NCBI GenBank assembly: GCA_964391015.1
Contig: CAYMKU010000006.1
Span: forward strand, 1-64,000
Origin: XYD12-FULL-36-8 sp964391015
GTDB taxonomy: Bacteria; Bacteroidota; Ignavibacteria; Ignavibacteriales; Ignavibacteriaceae
Reading direction: 5' to 3'
DNA length: 64,000 nucleotides
How positions within the stretch are numbered: position 1 is the first letter of the stretch; every line of letters starts with the position of its first letter. The translations under genes and the position numbers were made by a program. Shown here piece after piece: positions 56,601-63,499 of this stretch. A model generated the notes under the pieces. It ran no database searches. It had not been told where the DNA came from and saw only the letters and a list, made by a program, of their open reading frames with translations.

Positions 56601-57788
56601 ATTATTTGTTAATGTTTCTGTCCCACCTGTTGGTCCACCACCACTATTGTAATAACAATAAAAACTTCCGCTTGCACCTGTTCTTGTAATTGTTCCGGTT
56701 GTCGAGTTACCCGAAACTGTTACTGAATTTGTCGCACTGCTGGCATAGATTAAATAAACAGTCCCTGTTGATGATATTGTTCCAGCACCAAATTTATTAT
56801 TGTTAAACGTGTTTGAGGTTATATCATTGCTATTATATATGTAATATGTGGAAGAAGATGCAGAGCTGTTGGCTAAGGTAAACTCGTTATCATTACCAAC
56901 CACATTGCCTTTTACAGTTGAGTAAAAAATGCCGTATAAAGTTGATCCATGAGAGGAACCCCCGCCGCCTGCATTGTTGATATTGTTGAAACTAACTGAA
57001 GGATCTACTACATATATAAAATAAACACCGTAAGTCGTGGTAGCAGAACCACCACCAAAATTTTGTATTAAGTTTCCCGCACTTGCTTGACCAATAACAA
57101 ATAAGCTGTCATAAAAATTAGATGCACTAGATCCTCGACAATAGATTCCAGCATGAACATTTTGAATTGTATTAGAAATAATGGTAATATTTTTATTCCT
57201 ACCAGGTTCTGATGTTACTGTTACGCCAGTTGCTGTTGTTGTTGGTCCATTGCTTATGTAAATACCCATTACTAAACCGCTGGTACCTTTAGTCATTGTA
57301 ATCACACAATTCTTTATAGTCACGTTTTGGCTTCCATTAGTTGCAGTTTTGAATGTATAATAGCCAAACTCTACACCCTGATTTGATGCCGCTAAATCAA
57401 TGGCATCGAATGTTATATAGTCTGTCCCATTCATCTGAATAATGGCATCGTTGTGTGCTGCAAAGGTTGTGTTTGAGATTGTGCCTCCGTCGGTTCTAGT
57501 AATTTTTGGATTAGCACCTCCACCACTTTTTTGAAAAGTAATAGTGTTTGAAGATGTGCCTGTTGCTGTAATTGTTATAGGCGCTGTAATGCTTTCAGTG
57601 TATCCAGCAGCTACATTAAATATGACACTGCCTGAGATTCCAACAGCATTTAGAGAATCTACTGTGCCTTTGATGGTTGCAAAAGCAGTACCTGGAGTAC
57701 CGGGAATTGAATAGCTGCCTCCACTTATTTGTGCTAGACTTATTCCCGCAGTAAAGAAGAAAAGAAAAAGTACCAAAAGCTTTTTCAT
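50244..57788 (-). CDS. Giant secreted triple beta-helix protein with dockerin-like C-terminal module
   Basis: 2514 residues, ATG start with AAGGAG upstream, 19-20 residue signal peptide. Three right-handed beta-helix units lie at about 25-745, 876-1330 and 1610-2310, each opened by an SGxYxI / GxSGxVxF cap and filled with Asn/Thr/Gly/Ser-rich rungs such as NTIQNV, NNKIYDIV and YNSVYVGG. Ig-like domains follow the first two helices (LTPPTFAYDQ and PNITYAALTN). A charged, probably extended linker of about 140 residues at 1470-1610 is unlike the rest in composition (KRTRKVMREVSVVEEV and an Asp/Glu-rich stretch). The shared beta domain is the ALIQGIYANSG subtype; loops are DVVVDEFIDGSD and DLTGDDFVDGTD. 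There is no T9SS tail. It is the largest gene here and probably a fibrillar adhesin or polysaccharide binder. Confidence 0.85.
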   Translation of the reverse strand: MKKLLVLFLFFFTAGISLAQISGGSYSIPGTPGTAFATIKGTVDSLNAVGISGSVIFNVAAGYTESITAPITITATGTSSNTITFQKSGGGANPKITRTDGGTISNTTFAAHNDAIIQMNGTDYITFDAIDLAASNQGVEFGYYTFKTATNGSQNVTIKNCVITMTKGTSGLVMGIYISNGPTTTATGVTVTSEPGRNKNITIISNTIQNVHAGIYCRGSSASNFYDSLFVIGQASAGNLIQNFGGGSATTTYGVYFIYVVDPSVSFNNINNAGGGGSSHGSTLYGIFYSTVKGNVVGNDNEFTLANSSASSSTYYIYNSNDITSNTFNNNKFGAGTISSTGTVYLIYASSATNSVTVSGNSTTGTITRTGASGSFYCYYNSGGGPTGGTETLTNNTFSDISVSGTSSLYGLYSSTAVAQNRVANNNVISNFTGGTGSTYGMYMASSGTNQINDNNVYGFSAGGTIYGIYFSGTTPSVYNNNVYNLTTSGSLFYGIYDAGTGTTNCYKNRVYNLTGNNATQTLYGFYITTGTANYVYNNFVSDLKAPNSTNSTSFSGMHVTGGTYVGLYYNTIYLSEKNNSSTTFGSSGIYAGNTTPTTLDFRNNIVVNSSNSGNGTLAARTVAFRKGGTTYTNYTSGSSNNNDYYVDGGLSAKSIFFDGTNGDSTITDFKTRMNPVDGASFSENPPFKNASTPPYNLHIDTTFATQVESGGAPVTSPLAISDDYDGNVRNGASPDVGADEFDGIGADLTPPTFAYDQLLNTSLTTARTLVATITDGTGVPTSGAGMPRLYWQINYSGSYSSVSPSYLGSNQYQYSFGSGVTLGDTVYYYLVARDTAGTPNIGSSPSGASGFTYDPPAASTPPSSPNYYVIVNGFSGNYNVGSGQTYTTLTDTTGIFRAINNGAVAGNITITIVSNITEPGLVALNQTNDDGGGTYTITIKPDGTTERVLSGDVATTMIILNGADRVSFDGRFGGIGRYLRFRNINTSDPTFRIQNGATNNTIRNCYIEGAATSTADGVINFGAGDNTNNIILQCDIRDRSDAAGRPYVGIYFGNIANDGNKIMNCNVYDFNQYGIYLSTTTNTLIDSCNLYMNIAGSTTAYGIYLVNAVGTRIVKNKISGLTGGSSSSVNGIYYSGSTSRPVTCWIENNSISISPTTTGSVAGIQYIGSSSNSVYINYNSVYVGGTATSGTSYGIWINDVATDYWQYDNVVHNARSGGSGKHYGVYYDGSAITNLNMNYNDYYASGTSGYLGFWTSDWSTIGDWKTASNKDSNSLGSDPLFNTSTNLQPQTGSPVLGAGVPIAGITTDITNAARSGSTPSMGAWEGGGDFVGPNITYAALTNTSSTSNRTLSSVTITDATGVDWVNLPRIYFKKSTDANVFGGNTSTDNGWKWTTANVGSSPTNFTINYSIINGGSVSVGDYIQYFVVAQDVSVNVSANPSSGFVGTSVSSVSSAPTTPNQYKIVGAPLSGDYNIIVPPLKEFNQKFNRNVVLEKRTRKVMREVSVVEEVSINPSTHKDQTSTNLGTKNKSIENSDTPQQADLEPETNIVSSNKKVYTASDGSLAGVDVAEGNDSEPKTKVVVRYEKIEMDEEYYVFSENGIEVDWRTIVAGLEGFTETTYPSIQAAVTDLNERGISGAVRFLLGSTSYTETFPIVITEVTGASGTNTVTFKPDATITTSVSGTPAATAMFHLNGADYIIFDGSNVVSGTSRNWTLTNSSASIPIFRLENDATNNVIKNLILESQNTSSTSGAIVLLSTTGASGNSNDSIYNNKIKDYGTPYYTAIYSAGNTSARNANNSILNNEITNFTNYGVYVTSTGNGSNWTISDNHFYNSLTPSSSQYSIYLAPGIFAGGAGGHTIYKNFIGGSASNCGGTAWTNSGAVTFAGIYASIDTITSSTISDNTIQNISMTSTSSSPFTGINLVGGRATISGNIVGHSSTANSIQVAGSSTTHGIRTASTSYTTPIVITNNTVANMTASGTGTGVKVRGIMIDGTNIYCHVTNNTINNLSSASSGTGIAAGSPIAVGIYSWTGASNFMEVGVVISGNTIHTIQGTNTGAYASVVAGITATNYTGTTNKNKIYDIVNLSTGSDATLPPIAAGIFYRFCADSANAIDNFISLGSGQTNGNMFVGIIQVVGDAGNRLYTYYNSVRLSGTVTSGGLRTAAFQRGSNATTDTVKTQMFIKNNIFDNARSGGSAGHYAIANQFNLGGAIGWSSTASNYNILNSSSASTVGLWGTLDRTFTEWKSSSGGDGYSQSGITVNYSDIANGNLHLSGGSIGDGNLACSPITGITTDIDGDARNAYWPYMGADEIVASPLSLKLTLKALIQGIYANSGNEDTLVVYLTKPTSPYTKYIPVKGLTSSTGVDFYMPKTNNETSYYIAIKNRNSLETWSASTVATASFPLTFDMTSAQAQAFGGNTINVSGKWCIYNGDVVVDEFIDGSDVSACFNDGNLGASGYVITDLTGDDFVDGTDVSLAFNNSNLGVGAFYPTKKSLPTKVQKIDKQDTIQQ

Positions 57789-58105
57789 AATAGAACTCCT
57801 TTTGAGTTTTTAAAAAGATATTTGTATAACTGAAATAGCGGGTAATTGTAAGAAATGTAAGAATGTAATTAGAAATGGATAACACAAATCGATTTTTCCA
57901 TATTCCTTTTTTTAAGTTCATTTTTTTAGTAGTAAAAAACATATGATGACATGCTTTGTAACTAAAAAAGGGAATATTGCACCCACCTAAAAGTTGGTAG
58001 CCCCTAGTGAACAAAGAAAAAGTGAAAATCTACCCAAGATGATGGAATGAAATTAACTTATTTCAAGTTATCAAATGCTCGATTAAAAAACAAGTGTTGT
58101 TAGAC
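57789..58105. other. Intergenic region upstream of 50244-57788
   Basis: 317 bases. On the minus strand, about 57977-58008 holds a small hairpin-capable stretch (CTACC then GGTGG around an AACTTTTA loop), perhaps in the 5' leader. No known riboswitch could be matched and no gene is seen. Confidence 0.4.
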
Positions 58106-58139
58106 AAAAAAGCCGAACATTTCCAGTTCGGCTTTTTTT
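58106..58139. terminator. Bidirectional Rho-independent terminator after 58168-60039
   Basis: Stem AAAAAAGCCGAAC/GTTCGGCTTTTTT with an 8-base loop, 28 bases past the stop. Runs of A on one side and T on the other allow termination from both strands. It marks the boundary of the two-gene unit. Confidence 0.9.
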
Positions 58140-58167
58140 GTTTTGTTTGTTAGATAGTGAATTTCGC

Positions 58168-60039
58168 TTATTTCGTCAAAGTCATTTTCTTGGTTTGAAT
58201 AAAATTACCAGCTTCGATTCTATAAATGTATGTTCCACTTGCGATTGAAGAAGCATCGAATTTGTAGGAATAACTTCCTGCATTCATTATTTCATTGGAA
58301 ATAAGTGAAGCAATTTCCTGCCCAAGCAAATTAAATACCTTCAAATTAACATTTGATTCTTGAGCAAGCGTGAAATTAATTACTGTGCTTGGGTTAAATG
58401 GATTTGGGTAATTTTGAGCAAGACTAAATTCATTCGGGTTCATTGTAACTTCAACAATGTCAGAATAGGAATTTCTTCCGTCATAATCCATTTGTTTCAA
58501 ACGATAGCTGTATGTTCCAGTTTGAACATTATTATCAACAAAGGAATAATTTTGAGACTGAGTTGTTGTACCTTTACCTTGTACAAATCCTATCGTAACA
58601 AAATCACTTCCAGCAGCTTTTCTTTGGATCTCAAAACCTCTGTTGTTAGTTTCGGTTGCAGTTGACCAATTTAGATCAACAAATCCATTGGTAATCGAAG
58701 CTGAAAATGATTTTAGTTCAACAGGTAATTGCCCTTCGCTATCAATGATTACAATAGGAGCTTGTTCGCCAGTACCTTCTCCGTATAACACTTCAGCCCT
58801 TGGATCACCATCAACATTAGCAACTGCAACATGCATCCATCTTCCCGTACCTCCGATAGGTGTAATATATCCATAATCAATAACTGATGTTGCATAACTT
58901 GCAGATTGAGTGATATCACCGCCCAAATATTTTAATCTGAATATAGAAGCATTATTTGGGTTAGCATCTCTTGAACCGAACACAAAATCTAATTTGCCGT
59001 CGAGATCAATGTCACCTGCGGAACCGCCATAAAGTCTTCCACCGATTCCTGCTAATGTGCCAAAATCGCCAATAGTAGAAGAAACTAAAGTATCACCTTG
59101 TTGACGTAGTAGAAAGATCTGTCTTGCGGTGCTTCCATTACCAGCAATAACAATTTCCTTGGTTCCATCATTATTAATGTCAACTACACAAGAAGAATTC
59201 CATGAACCACCAGGAACGAGTCCTACCTGTGCTGGTAATGCACTCCATGAACCACTGGCGTATTTAAATGGTAACACATTTCCATTCGAAAGAAAAACAT
59301 ACACTACTTTATTTCCAGGAAATGCAATGTCGTAAGCTACACTTGCAGCTGGACCACCGGAATATTCCAATGTCCATGTTTCTGTACCGCCGCCAGCATT
59401 TGGAACAGTATTTACTGAAACAACACCAAAAGCATAGTTACCGGCACGCGTGCTAAACATTAATTCCTGTTTTCCATCACCATCTGGATCGCCGACGATC
59501 CAACGGAATGGTCGTAAATTTACACCCGCAGCAGTATCAATTGCCCACTTTGCATTAGGAAGCCAATTGCCTGGATTAGCTAAATCGGGCACACCCAAGT
59601 TATTTGATCCATCACCAGGATATTCATAAACAAATATACGAGGAGTATTAGACGGATATGGAGAATAATTGATAGGTCCCCAAACTATTTCTTTCCTTCC
59701 ATCATTATCCAGATCTGCATCAATTAATGCTGGCCAGGTATTTTGCAAAACTAATCCGGGCGCGGTTGTCGCTTTCCAAACCATGTTAAACCCTGTTGCA
59801 CCATCATATTCGTATTTATAAATGGTAGGGATTAATTCTTGACCGGCATCTGCCCAGTTATCATTAGGAAGATAAATTTCCCTTTTACCGTCACCGTCAA
59901 AATCATAACCAGCGATCATATTTCCAAAGCCAGCGTTTTCCGGTGCTGGAAGAGGAAGTGTTCCAACTCGAGTGAATAATTGTCCAAATGCAAATGGAGA
60001 AATGCAAAGAGCAATAAGTAAAAGATTTCTGAACTTCAT
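58168..60039 (-). CDS. Secreted FG-GAP/VCBS-repeat propeller protein with T9SS type A sorting domain
   Basis: 623 residues with a 20-residue signal peptide. At least six FG-GAP/VCBS-type calcium-binding repeats are visible between residues of about 40 and 430: DFDGDGKREI, DLDNDGRKEI, DPDGDGKQEL, DINNDGTKEI, DIDLDGKLDF and NVDGDPRAEV. Such repeats form integrin-like propellers. Residues of about 440-530 are the fibronectin-like domain (PVELKSFSA, NWSTATETNNRG). The T9SS tail follows (AQNYPNPFNPST to QTKKMTLTK). It is the second gene of a two-gene unit, 27 bases after 60067-61539. Surface display is well supported; ligand and role are unknown. Its tail sequence recurs in the pseudogene 49708-50043. 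Confidence 0.88.
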   Translation of the reverse strand: MKFRNLLLIALCISPFAFGQLFTRVGTLPLPAPENAGFGNMIAGYDFDGDGKREIYLPNDNWADAGQELIPTIYKYEYDGATGFNMVWKATTAPGLVLQNTWPALIDADLDNDGRKEIVWGPINYSPYPSNTPRIFVYEYPGDGSNNLGVPDLANPGNWLPNAKWAIDTAAGVNLRPFRWIVGDPDGDGKQELMFSTRAGNYAFGVVSVNTVPNAGGGTETWTLEYSGGPAASVAYDIAFPGNKVVYVFLSNGNVLPFKYASGSWSALPAQVGLVPGGSWNSSCVVDINNDGTKEIVIAGNGSTARQIFLLRQQGDTLVSSTIGDFGTLAGIGGRLYGGSAGDIDLDGKLDFVFGSRDANPNNASIFRLKYLGGDITQSASYATSVIDYGYITPIGGTGRWMHVAVANVDGDPRAEVLYGEGTGEQAPIVIIDSEGQLPVELKSFSASITNGFVDLNWSTATETNNRGFEIQRKAAGSDFVTIGFVQGKGTTTQSQNYSFVDNNVQTGTYSYRLKQMDYDGRNSYSDIVEVTMNPNEFSLAQNYPNPFNPSTVINFTLAQESNVNLKVFNLLGQEIASLISNEIMNAGSYSYKFDASSIASGTYIYRIEAGNFIQTKKMTLTK

Positions 60040-60066
60040 AGTAACCTCCGAATTGATTTTTAGAAA

Positions 60067-61539
60067 TTATTTAATTAAAGTCATTTTTCGAGATAATTTC
60101 AAATTATTATTTGTAAGAACATAAATGTAGTTCCCTGAAGATAACTTTGTAGCGTCAAACGTCAGTTTGTAATTTCCTTTTGAAAAATCAACATTGTTAA
60201 TCAGGGTCGTAACAAGTTCACCGGTAACCGAATATATGCTTAATGAAATTTGAGCATCCTGCGGCAATGAGAATTCAATTGTTGTCGATGGATTAAATGG
60301 ATTCGGATAATTTTGTTCTAAGCTAAATTGATTGGGAATTGTATTTTCGTCTTTATCAATTCCAACGATAGTTAAGGGGATTGTAGGTATTGTTCCCGAG
60401 AATTGCCACTTGTTAATTGTCCATGCATAATTTGAAACGTCGTAGAGATTAAAGTTTTCATCATAATCAATATTGTAGCAGGAGGCATAACCAGGAACAT
60501 TACCTGGAGTATAATTTGTATAACTGCCGGTGTGAGAAAAATTCCAATAGGCAATATCTATAGTATCAAGTATTACTCCTGTGTTTGGATTCAGAGCATA
60601 TATTCTGCTGTATTCATATCCATCAGCGCTCAGAGAACCAGTGATATAACTTGCTGCACATGCTACGAAAAGCACATTCTTTGAATTCATAAAGTTTAAA
60701 CCCCATGGTCCAACATTTAACGGTAAACCTGATTGTGGAATCGGTGCATCAGTTAAAGTAAAGTTGAAGCCGTTGTACAATGTGTAACCTGTAGTGGGGC
60801 TACCTGTATAACAATAAATTTTATCTTTACCATAGATTGAAGCATACAATACTGTACCTGCTGCATTTACGGTGACACCACGAACTTCACCTGCTTGCGG
60901 TAAAGTTACAGTTGTTATTGGCGCTGTATTATGATCTACACCCCATCCACTAGGATCTGCAGTAATACCTTTATAAACTAAGATTTGGCTCGGAGTAGTA
61001 GCTGTATCTTTTATTGATGAAACATAAACGTAACCGTTTCCATCAACATCAATTGCCCATAGAGAATCTTGCTCAGTAGCCATTCGGTAGTCAGTTGAGA
61101 TCACTGAATCTGCAGACATTCTGAAAACAAGTATGTTGCTGGATACATCATTATTTGCAACATAAACAAATGAGTCTCTTGTCGTTTCAATATCTTCTGC
61201 ATACCGCATTTCGACTTGGTCAAACCCACTTGTCCATGGTTGTCTATAGCCGGCGGGGGCATAGGGATAATTTCCCATTCTGCCATTAAGTGAATCTGCG
61301 TTGGTATAACCAACAAGATAACAAGTATTATTCGTTAACCTCGTTACTAGAGCAACAAAAGTATTCTCCTTAATAGCACCTACTGATGGATTATTATAGC
61401 CCGTTGAATTAGGTTGATCATCTAGCGTTCTATAAAGACAGCTCCATTGACCATTAAAAGTTTGTGAATGTGAAATAGTAGAGGGAATTAAAAAAGAGAG
61501 AGAAAAAGCGAGAACTAAAAAAGTATAGAATAATTTCAT
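60067..61539 (-). CDS. Secreted NHL-like propeller protein with T9SS type A sorting domain
   Basis: 490 residues from the ATG at 61539. The frame extends four codons further to a TTG, but those codons are the GGAGGA ribosome site. The signal peptide is MKLFYTFLVLAFSLSFLIP... The body (about 30-400) has NHL/SMP-30-like propeller motifs (SLWAIDVDGNGYVYVSS, GEVRGVTVNAAGTVLYASIYG, YALNPNTGVILDTI) that typically bind ligands or proteins. The T9SS tail (LEQNYPNPFNPST, YSVTGELVTTL, LKLSRKMTLIK) follows directly without the usual fibronectin domain. It precedes 58168-60039 by 27 bases and is probably co-transcribed. The stretch just before its tail is the source-like partner of the chimeric pseudogene. 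Confidence 0.87.
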   Translation of the reverse strand: MKLFYTFLVLAFSLSFLIPSTISHSQTFNGQWSCLYRTLDDQPNSTGYNNPSVGAIKENTFVALVTRLTNNTCYLVGYTNADSLNGRMGNYPYAPAGYRQPWTSGFDQVEMRYAEDIETTRDSFVYVANNDVSSNILVFRMSADSVISTDYRMATEQDSLWAIDVDGNGYVYVSSIKDTATTPSQILVYKGITADPSGWGVDHNTAPITTVTLPQAGEVRGVTVNAAGTVLYASIYGKDKIYCYTGSPTTGYTLYNGFNFTLTDAPIPQSGLPLNVGPWGLNFMNSKNVLFVACAASYITGSLSADGYEYSRIYALNPNTGVILDTIDIAYWNFSHTGSYTNYTPGNVPGYASCYNIDYDENFNLYDVSNYAWTINKWQFSGTIPTIPLTIVGIDKDENTIPNQFSLEQNYPNPFNPSTTIEFSLPQDAQISLSIYSVTGELVTTLINNVDFSKGNYKLTFDATKLSSGNYIYVLTNNNLKLSRKMTLIK

Positions 61540-61712
61540 AGTTTCCTCCAAAAGTTATTTTAATTGTTAAATCAATTTTTGAATTTTTTTTACCATTGTC
61601 AACGGTTTTAGCAAATTAAATTTTTATTGAGTTTCGTATCACATCTAGTTGGTTATTAAACTTTATATCAGAATAATGACTTTGAATTTAAGTCGAATGA
61701 TGATGTTAGTAT

Positions 61713-62888
61713 TCACTCCTTAATTTTTAGAATAGAAATAAGCGTTATCATTAAAAAAAAGAATGATGTGATTGCGAAAGAAATTCTAAATCCCAAATAT
61801 CCTGCACTAAAACCTCCTAATACTGGACCAATCATGTTTCCCAAAATTTGGAAACTTGCACCAACACCTAAAACTCCACCTTTCCTTTCAACATCTACAT
61901 TATTGCTGATGGCAGTAAATAGAAGTGGTGATAATGCTCCGTAACCGAATCCGAGTAAAATCCTAATAGGAATTAGCAGGTAAACATTGTAAACCACTGA
62001 ATGTGCAGCATACATTACTCCTGTTATAAGTGAAGCATAAATAACATTTTGAGTTATACCTGTCTTCTCAACTCTGCGTCCCCACCATGCAGCAGATATA
62101 ATAGAAAATATACCAACAATACTGTATAAAGCTCCGGTAATTGTCGGGAGAAATTTGTTTGAGATTGAAAATGTTTCGATGAACAAAACAAAGGTTGGTC
62201 GAATATAGGAAATACCAAAAGAAGTCAACATTATCATTATTGCTGGGTATAGGAGCTTGGAGTTCCCCAAAAGGTATTTCCAGTTATCAATGAATGTATA
62301 TTTACTTTTTTCAATTGATGCTTTTTCTTCATGAACAAAAATGATAACAGCAATTCCGGTTATGACTAACAATCCAGCTACAATAAAAAATACACTTCTG
62401 AAGCCAAAGAGATCAGAAAGCAATCCACCAAGCAGTGGACCTAATACAGTTCCACCCGCCGTTGCAGATTGTAGTAACCCCAGCGCATAACCGGTTTTTT
62501 CTTTAGGAGTATTTGTTGCAACCAATGCCATTGCAGCAGGAAGAAATCCGCTAAGTAAGCCCTGAACTAATCTTGCAAGAAAAAGGTGCGTTACATTTTG
62601 TGAAAATCCAACTAACACTTGAGCTAATGCCAATCCTAAAACAGCACGTACAGTCATCATCTTTCTTCCATATCTATCGCCGAGGTTTCCCCACACAGGT
62701 GCAAGAAAAAATGAAATAAAAAATGGTCCTGCGAAAACTAATCCGCTCCAGTATGCTGTTTCTTCGAGATTGGTTATTCCTAATTCACGAACAAATAATG
62801 GTAAGAAGGGAACAATTGCACTCATGCCGATCATTGCAACGAATTGGCAAATCCAAACAATAATGAGATTTCTTTTCCAGTTTTCCAT
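61713..62888 (-). CDS. MFS multidrug exporter, MdtG-like
   Basis: 391 residues from the ATG at 62888 (a TTG one codon upstream is rejected). About 12 hydrophobic segments are visible. The N-terminus NWKRNLIIVWICQF resembles E. coli MdtG by recall. The family motif A loop is present between helices 2 and 3 (GNLGDRYGRKMM, about residue 66), and a motif C-like LGPLLGGLLSD lies in helix 5. MdtG-type proteins export drugs by proton antiport in the inner membrane; the substrate here is unknown. It is divergent from 63008-63406 with 119 bases between. It is unrelated to the surface-protein array and probably marks its edge. Confidence 0.88.
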   Translation of the reverse strand: MENWKRNLIIVWICQFVAMIGMSAIVPFLPLFVRELGITNLEETAYWSGLVFAGPFFISFFLAPVWGNLGDRYGRKMMTVRAVLGLALAQVLVGFSQNVTHLFLARLVQGLLSGFLPAAMALVATNTPKEKTGYALGLLQSATAGGTVLGPLLGGLLSDLFGFRSVFFIVAGLLVITGIAVIIFVHEEKASIEKSKYTFIDNWKYLLGNSKLLYPAIMIMLTSFGISYIRPTFVLFIETFSISNKFLPTITGALYSIVGIFSIISAAWWGRRVEKTGITQNVIYASLITGVMYAAHSVVYNVYLLIPIRILLGFGYGALSPLLFTAISNNVDVERKGGVLGVGASFQILGNMIGPVLGGFSAGYLGFRISFAITSFFFLMITLISILKIKE

Positions 62889-63007
62889 CAATTTTTATCT
62901 GTATACTAAATTTAATAAGTTTTCGTTTAGGTTGGCTAAGAGATTAAATTTTAAAATATTTTTAATATGAGCTTGACTTTCAGCAAAACACAAAATATAT
63001 TTTCACT

Positions 63008-63406
63008 ATGAAAAAGACCGTTTTCCAACTTTTACTTATCTTATCAATTATTGGGACTTCTTTGGCAGGAGCGTTCATCGAATATTTTCATGCAAGAGCA
63101 GATGGCGAGAATGTTAAACTTGAGTGGAAAACAGCCGAAGAATCAAATCTTAAAAATTTTGTAATCGAGAGGAAAACACAGCAATCTTCTTATATAGACC
63201 TGACCACAATTCCCGCCAAAGGTAATAATTCATTTTATAGTTACATTGATGAATCTGTTTACAAATCAAGCAGCTATATTTTTACTTATAGATTACGAAT
63301 AGTTGATCTGGATCAAAAAATTTCATACTCCTCAGAGATTTCAGTTTCTCCAAGTATTTCGGGTGTTAAACGGACTTGGGGTAGCATAAAAGCGATGTTC
63401 CGTTAG
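63008..63406 (+). CDS. Small secreted fibronectin-like protein
   Basis: 132 residues with a signal peptide (MKKTVFQLLLILSII...LAG). The mature part (AFIEYFHARADGENVKLEWKTAEESNLKNFVIERKT, split here as motifs VKLEWKTAEESN and FVIERKT; later YRLRIVDLDQKISYSSEI) is the same fibronectin-like domain that precedes T9SS tails in 24641-25810 and 58168-60039. The tail itself is absent, so it should stay in the periplasm or be released. It ends in a basic stretch (VKRTWGSIKAMFR). It could be a truncated relative or a small independent protein; its stop is followed by a normal intergenic region and the maf gene. Confidence 0.75.
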   Translation: MKKTVFQLLLILSIIGTSLAGAFIEYFHARADGENVKLEWKTAEESNLKNFVIERKTQQSSYIDLTTIPAKGNNSFYSYIDESVYKSSSYIFTYRLRIVDLDQKISYSSEISVSPSISGVKRTWGSIKAMFR

Positions 63407-63499
63407 TTCTTTCTGATGTTTTTCAAGTATTACTTCATTTCAGAAAATTCAGCATAAACTTCATTTTTTTAATTTTTAAAGTTAATTATTAATGAAGTT

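Noticed and set aside
26127..57788. Repetitive DNA as a possible CRISPR array or satellite
   Set aside because: The periodicity is that of protein beta-helix rungs and is degenerate at DNA level; there are no uniform direct repeats with spacers and no cas genes.
57616..58014. A 132 aa minus-strand frame overlapping the start of the 2514 aa gene
   Set aside because: It lies out of frame over a convincing signal peptide and ribosome site, and has no recognisable domain.
57960..58020. A riboswitch in the leader of the 2514 aa gene
   Set aside because: Only a short hairpin is visible; the conserved bases of c-di-GMP, cobalamin or other common classes could not be matched.
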